A stretch of 9,439 bases of DNA, taken from positions 1 through 9,439 of the forward strand of contig JACQGG010000165.1 in assembly GCA_016199665.1 (NCBI GenBank), given 5' to 3'. The stretch is from Acidobacteriota bacterium (lineage in GTDB: Bacteria; Acidobacteriota; UBA6911; JACQSX01). This document shows positions 6,457-9,439 of the stretch, in pieces; the stretch's first letter is position 1, and each line of letters opens with the position of its first letter. Made by a program: the position numbers and the translations under genes. Under the pieces are notes generated by a model. That model saw only the letters and a list, made by a program, of their open reading frames with translations. It searched no databases and was not told where the DNA came from.

Positions 6457-6474
6457 ATTTCAAAAGATTTCAAA
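6457..6474. repeat. 10-base-phased direct repeat upstream of the HU promoter
   Basis: ATTTCAAA occurs at 6457-6464 and again at 6467-6474, one DNA helical turn apart. It is directly upstream of the HU -35 position, where an UP element or an activator would sit. Read on the minus strand it is an A/T-rich AAAT-C-TTTT-G-AAAT block, similar in layout to UP elements. Confidence 0.45.
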
Positions 6475-6533
6475 CATTGCGACGACTCGGCTCGGGCCGC
6501 AATCCGGACGCCGCCGGCGGAGCGCCGCAGGCA

Positions 6534-7661
6534 TCAGCCTATGCTCAGCGCCGGCTGATGCAAATGCAGGAACCATCGCTCCAGCAGCACGTGCTTGGAA
6601 AACCAGGGCGCACCCAGGAGCGCTCCCCCGACAGAAGCAAGGATCCGCTCGGGTATACATCGGGCGACATTGACTGTCCAATGTTTCCTGGGCCGTCCAA
6701 ACCGGCCGTCCATAAGAGTGCGGTAGCTTTCCAGGTTTTCGCGAGAGTAGCGACCTCCGGCTTCCAGGATTGCTTTGGCGGCCAGCAGGCCGGACTCAAT
6801 GGCGGGACGAATGCCTTCTCCGCTTTGGCTATAGGCGAGGCCCGCCGCATCGCCCACCAGCAGCATCCCCTCTCCGATCAGATTCCGGGGCGTATAGCCG
6901 CGCAGCAGATAGGCATGCCCGTGCAGCCGCGGCGGGATATCCGCTGGAATCTTCCCTTCCGCTTTCAGGAAGTCGAAGAACGTCGCCACATGTCTTGAGA
7001 GTCCCTGGTTTCCCAGCCGCCCCAGCCCGAGGTTCAGAAAATTCTGTTTCCTGAAACCCCACCCGTACCCCTTCAGGTCCGGACAGAAGTACAACTCGGG
7101 TATTGCAGGATCGATACTGCAGGCCTCCTGCTGCTGCGGGTTCAATGGGAACTCCATCTCCTGGGCTGCGACGACCCCCTCACCCTGGAGTCTGGCTCCC
7201 AGGAGTCGCGCCACCGGACAGAAGTGGCCGCCAGCTCCCACCACCAGAGGCGCGCGGATTTCCTCGTTGATGATCCACTCTTGCCCTGCCCGGCGGAGTC
7301 CCTGCACGCCGGTTCCCAAACACAGACGCGCCGCCGACCGCTCCAGCAGGAAGTGGTCGAACTCGAAGCGGCGCAACCCATAGCTGACCGGCGCCGAGTA
7401 GTTTGTCTGAACGGGAGCGGCGCCCATGAGGCCGGCGCGAAAACCAGTAATGGGCTGAAGCACCCGATCCGCTCCGTAGGCAACCGGATCCAACTGCAGT
7501 TCCTGAAGCACCTGGGGAGTGATCCATCCGCCGCAGACTTTGTCGCGCGGAAAGCTCCGCCTGTCCAGGAGGAGCACGTCAAGCCCGGCTTGCGTCAGCC
7601 TCCAGGCGCAGGAAGATCCTGCCGGTCCTCCGCCGACAATCAAAACGTCACACGATTGCAT
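6534..7661 (-). CDS. FAD-dependent oxidoreductase, geranylgeranyl reductase family
   Basis: A 375-residue flavoprotein. The N-terminal FAD-binding motif is VLIVGGGPAGS (6-16), followed by D33 in LLLDRRSFPRDKVCGG. That segment, with C43, is typical of the geranylgeranyl reductase/FixC-like family, as is KGYGWGFRKQNFLNLGLGR (197-215). The second FAD motif LLVGDAAG (267-274) and GEGIRPAIESG (281-291) complete the fold. Family members reduce isolated C=C bonds of isoprenoid lipids or quinone side chains, while others oxidise or halogenate. The start is ATG at 7661, though its ribosome site is weak (GGGGCGAG); a longer frame begins at 7790 but overlaps the preceding gene and lies ahead of the dinucleotide fold. 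It follows the Cfa-type gene by 47 bases, so one operon is likely. Confidence 0.88.
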   Translation of the reverse strand: MQSCDVLIVGGGPAGSSCAWRLTQAGLDVLLLDRRSFPRDKVCGGWITPQVLQELQLDPVAYGADRVLQPITGFRAGLMGAAPVQTNYSAPVSYGLRRFEFDHFLLERSAARLCLGTGVQGLRRAGQEWIINEEIRAPLVVGAGGHFCPVARLLGARLQGEGVVAAQEMEFPLNPQQQEACSIDPAIPELYFCPDLKGYGWGFRKQNFLNLGLGRLGNQGLSRHVATFFDFLKAEGKIPADIPPRLHGHAYLLRGYTPRNLIGEGMLLVGDAAGLAYSQSGEGIRPAIESGLLAAKAILEAGGRYSRENLESYRTLMDGRFGRPRKHWTVNVARCIPERILASVGGALLGAPWFSKHVLLERWFLHLHQPALSIG

Positions 7662-7708
7662 AACTCGCCCCGGGCTCTTGCCGGCCCGAACCGCCGCCAG
7701 GCCCGGTG

Positions 7709-9076
7709 TCACCGTTCCTGTGTCAGCAGGCCTCCGCCCGAGCCCCGGCCAGCCGGCGCTTGTGGAAGGGTGAACGCCGGCTGCTCCCAAGGATCAGGTT
7801 TTTCTTCCCGATACAGATAAGCGCGCGTCCATGGAATTTCATTGCTTGCGGTGCGCGCGAAGGTCACCTGGAAAAGTTGCAGCCAACCGGTTCGGAAGGC
7901 AGCCAGCGAACCGGCAAGATAAAGCCGCCAGGCGCGGACAAATTCCGCGTCAAACATGCTGGAGACCAGGTCGGCGGACTTTTCAAACCTCTCCAGCCAG
8001 AACGCAAGCGTCCGCGCGTAGTGAAGCCGCAGGTTTTCAACATCCAGCACGGAAAAGGCGCGCGGCTCCAGGACCCTCATCGCCTGGCGCAGCGTGGGAG
8101 GATAGGTTCCGGGGAAAATGCGTTTCCGGATCCAGCCGTTGAGGGGCCGCTCCTGGTCGCGCCCGATAAAATGCAGCAGCCCGCGGCCTGAGGCGCCCAG
8201 GCTCCGGTGTATCGCCTTCCCGAGGTCGTCGTAGCGGCTCAATCCTACATGCTCCAGCATTCCCACGGACACAAACACGTCAAATCGCCCTGAGATATTG
8301 CGGTAATCGTCCTCGATGAATTCCACCTTTTGAGTCAGCCCTTCTTCCGCGGCCCGGTGGCGCGCGTAAGCAATCTGCTCGCCGGCAACATTGAAGGCTT
8401 TGACGCGCGCTCCATAATGCTTTGCCATGTGCAGCGCCAGCGCGCCCCATCCGCAGCCGGCCTCAACCACGGTTTCCCCGGGCCGAAGCCCGAGCTTGCG
8501 GCAGACATAGTCCATCTTGGCCCGCTGCGCTTCTTCAAGACCGTCATCCAGAGACGGGAAATAAGCGCAGGTATAGACAAGCTGAGAATCCAGCCAGAGC
8601 TTATAGAAGTCGTTTCCAATGTCGTAGTGATGGTGGATGTTCTTGCGCGATCGCCGGAGCGTATTTGCCCGTAAGTAGCCGAGCGCGCGCGCGCGAAGCT
8701 TTGTCCAGAGGCTTAGAGCGTCCCGGTTCGAGCGCCCGGATCCGCTCCCGCCCGGCCGCGCGTCCGAAAGCTGCCGGGGCGGGCCGCCTGCCCGGGACTG
8801 AAAAACAGCCTCCAGCAGCACCGCCAGGTTTCCGTCGACCCGGACGCGGCCCGACCGGTAGGCGTCTCCAAAGTGAATCTCCGGGTTCACCAGCAGCTTG
8901 AAGAGAGTTCCACGATCACAGATCGTAACTGTTGCCACAGGAGAGTGCGGCGAAGGCGCAAACTCTTGTCCATTCCACAGGATAATGCGAACCGCCACCC
9001 CTTCCAGGCGCCGGAGAAGCGCCTGAAGCATCCAAGTTTCCATTGAGCTCAGCCTCGATCTTTCCAAACCTGGCAT
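7709..9076 (-). CDS. Cyclopropane-fatty-acid-synthase-family methyltransferase
   Basis: About 455 residues, near the usual Cfa length plus a 25-residue C-terminal tail rich in G and P. An N-terminal lipid-interaction domain (about 50-95) is followed by a linker and the SAM domain with AGCGWG (208-213). Residues that bind the active-site bicarbonate in E. coli Cfa are all conserved: C172 in YTCAYF, E277 in SVGMLEHVG, H304 in LLHFIGR and Y355 in LHYARTL (counted from the ATG at 9082). It transfers a methylene from SAM to a lipid double bond at the membrane. Two ATGs are in frame: that at 9082 is only one base from AGGAG, whereas that at 9076 has ideal 7-base spacing and is preferred. It is the first gene of the flavoprotein operon. 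Confidence 0.92.
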   Translation of the reverse strand: MPGLERSRLSSMETWMLQALLRRLEGVAVRIILWNGQEFAPSPHSPVATVTICDRGTLFKLLVNPEIHFGDAYRSGRVRVDGNLAVLLEAVFQSRAGGPPRQLSDARPGGSGSGRSNRDALSLWTKLRARALGYLRANTLRRSRKNIHHHYDIGNDFYKLWLDSQLVYTCAYFPSLDDGLEEAQRAKMDYVCRKLGLRPGETVVEAGCGWGALALHMAKHYGARVKAFNVAGEQIAYARHRAAEEGLTQKVEFIEDDYRNISGRFDVFVSVGMLEHVGLSRYDDLGKAIHRSLGASGRGLLHFIGRDQERPLNGWIRKRIFPGTYPPTLRQAMRVLEPRAFSVLDVENLRLHYARTLAFWLERFEKSADLVSSMFDAEFVRAWRLYLAGSLAAFRTGWLQLFQVTFARTASNEIPWTRAYLYREEKPDPWEQPAFTLPQAPAGRGSGGGLLTQER

Positions 9077-9082
9077 GGTCAT

Positions 9083-9242
9083 TCTCCTCTGATGGGGACC
9101 GGGCGGAATAGGATGGTATACCGGTCTGGCTCTCTGTTCCAGCCTTTTGTTGCTTTTGTGGAAGGGGGCAAGTGTGCCATAATCCGATTATTAATCTTAT
9201 TCACCCATTCACCGGAGGTTGCAAAGAGGAGGATCGGCAAAA
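9083..9242. other. Divergent promoter region between Cfa-type and zinc-ribbon genes
   Basis: No gene is seen. It contains GGTATACC, a perfect 8-base palindrome at 9114-9121, which may mark the minus-strand promoter zone, and the plus-strand promoter candidate listed separately. TAATC-C-GATTA (9180-9190) is an 11-base inverted repeat overlapping that promoter's -10 and could be an operator. Confidence 0.4.
9156..9183 (+). promoter_or_regulatory. Candidate extended -10 promoter of the zinc-ribbon gene
   Basis: TG-C-CATAAT at 9175-9183 is an extended -10 element (TGn ahead of a five-of-six TATAAT match). A weak -35 TTGTGG lies at 9156-9161, 16 bases upstream, which fits extended -10 promoters that need little -35 contact. 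The transcript would begin near 9190 and leave a leader of about 50 bases. Confidence 0.45.
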
Positions 9243-9422
9243 GTGGCAGAGAAGATCAGCAAGACTGCGCGTTCCAGCCTGGGCGACAAGGAAACTCATG
9301 GCGGAAAACAGTGTCCCCGATGCAACACTTCGATGGTCGCTACCCGAGTCATCAAGACGGCAGAGCGCCCCGGCGGGATGTACTGGATCTGCTCCAAGGA
9401 CGATTACCGGGAGAAAATTTGA
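9243..9422 (+). CDS. Small zinc-ribbon-like protein
   Basis: A 59-residue protein read from GTG at 9243, with AGGAGG at 9227-9232 ten bases upstream. The N-terminus (AEKISKTARSSLGDKETHGGKQ) is basic and polar. CPRC (C24, C27) and WIC (C50) form a treble-type zinc knuckle pattern, with an RPGGMYWIC turn as in short ribbons of the 'CPxC ... G-x-Y-W-x-C' kind. Only three cysteines are present; the place of a fourth is taken by DDY, so H19 or an aspartate might complete the site. A TTG at 9219 is in frame but sits directly on GGAGG, so it is unlikely as the start. A nucleic-acid or protein-binding role is possible; function unknown. Confidence 0.75.
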   Translation: MAEKISKTARSSLGDKETHGGKQCPRCNTSMVATRVIKTAERPGGMYWICSKDDYREKI

Positions 9423-9439
9423 ACGCGAGCCGCGAATGA

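Noticed and set aside
7662..7790. Longer N-terminus of the flavoprotein (start at 7790)
   Set aside because: It would overlap the Cfa-type gene by about 80 bases and add 43 residues with no family match before the FAD motif, which normally begins within the first few residues.
9092..9439. 115-codon plus-strand frame overlapping the zinc-ribbon gene
   Set aside because: It is a different frame over the same DNA, lacks the Cys motif and has no ribosome site at its start.

Overview
The window is 9.4 kb of GC-rich bacterial chromosome holding eleven supported protein genes, nearly all ordinary in family. The mix suggests a Gram-negative soil-type bacterium, most likely an Acidobacteriota member. 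The pointers are a secreted M16 peptidase pair, a Tat-type lipoprotein signal, a lone HU protein, a short zinc-ribbon protein and an intergenic array of short palindromes. This placement is inference from gene style; no rRNA or tRNA is present to anchor it.

Layout. Positions 1-346 carry no convincing gene but hold six back-to-back palindromes (22-200). A small Tat-type lipoprotein gene follows (347-655, +), convergent with a two-gene M16 zinc-peptidase operon on the minus strand. In that operon the active subunit (2259-3692) is translated first and overlaps the catalytically dead partner (760-2262) by ATGA. A four-run G-quadruplex motif lies inside the signal-peptide codons of the active subunit. 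Divergent from it is a Phd/YefM antitoxin plus PIN-domain toxin operon (3918-4567, +), again joined by ATGA, behind a good promoter whose spacer is filled by overlapping palindromes.

The rest is mainly on the minus strand: a STAS-domain anti-sigma-factor antagonist (4603-5007), a class I SAM methyltransferase resembling phospholipid N-methyltransferases (5155-5772), a 314-base gap with palindromes, and an HU-family DNA-binding protein (6087-6389). A two-gene lipid-type operon follows, in which a cyclopropane-fatty-acid-synthase-family methyltransferase (7709-9076) is followed by a geranylgeranyl-reductase-type flavoprotein (6534-7661). At the right edge a divergent 59-residue zinc-ribbon protein (9243-9422, +) has its own extended -10 promoter candidate.

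How they may work together. The two M16 proteins probably form one periplasmic heterodimer. The Cfa-type enzyme adds a one-carbon unit to a lipid double bond and the flavoprotein could then reduce a product or a related alkene; with the nearby lipid-methyltransferase-like gene this hints at membrane-lipid tailoring, but the chemistry is not readable from sequence. The toxin-antitoxin pair looks self-regulated. No complete previously undescribed multi-gene system is evident. The most unusual items are the palindrome array, the G-quadruplex motif in coding sequence, the Cfa/flavoprotein pairing and the operator architecture of the toxin-antitoxin locus.
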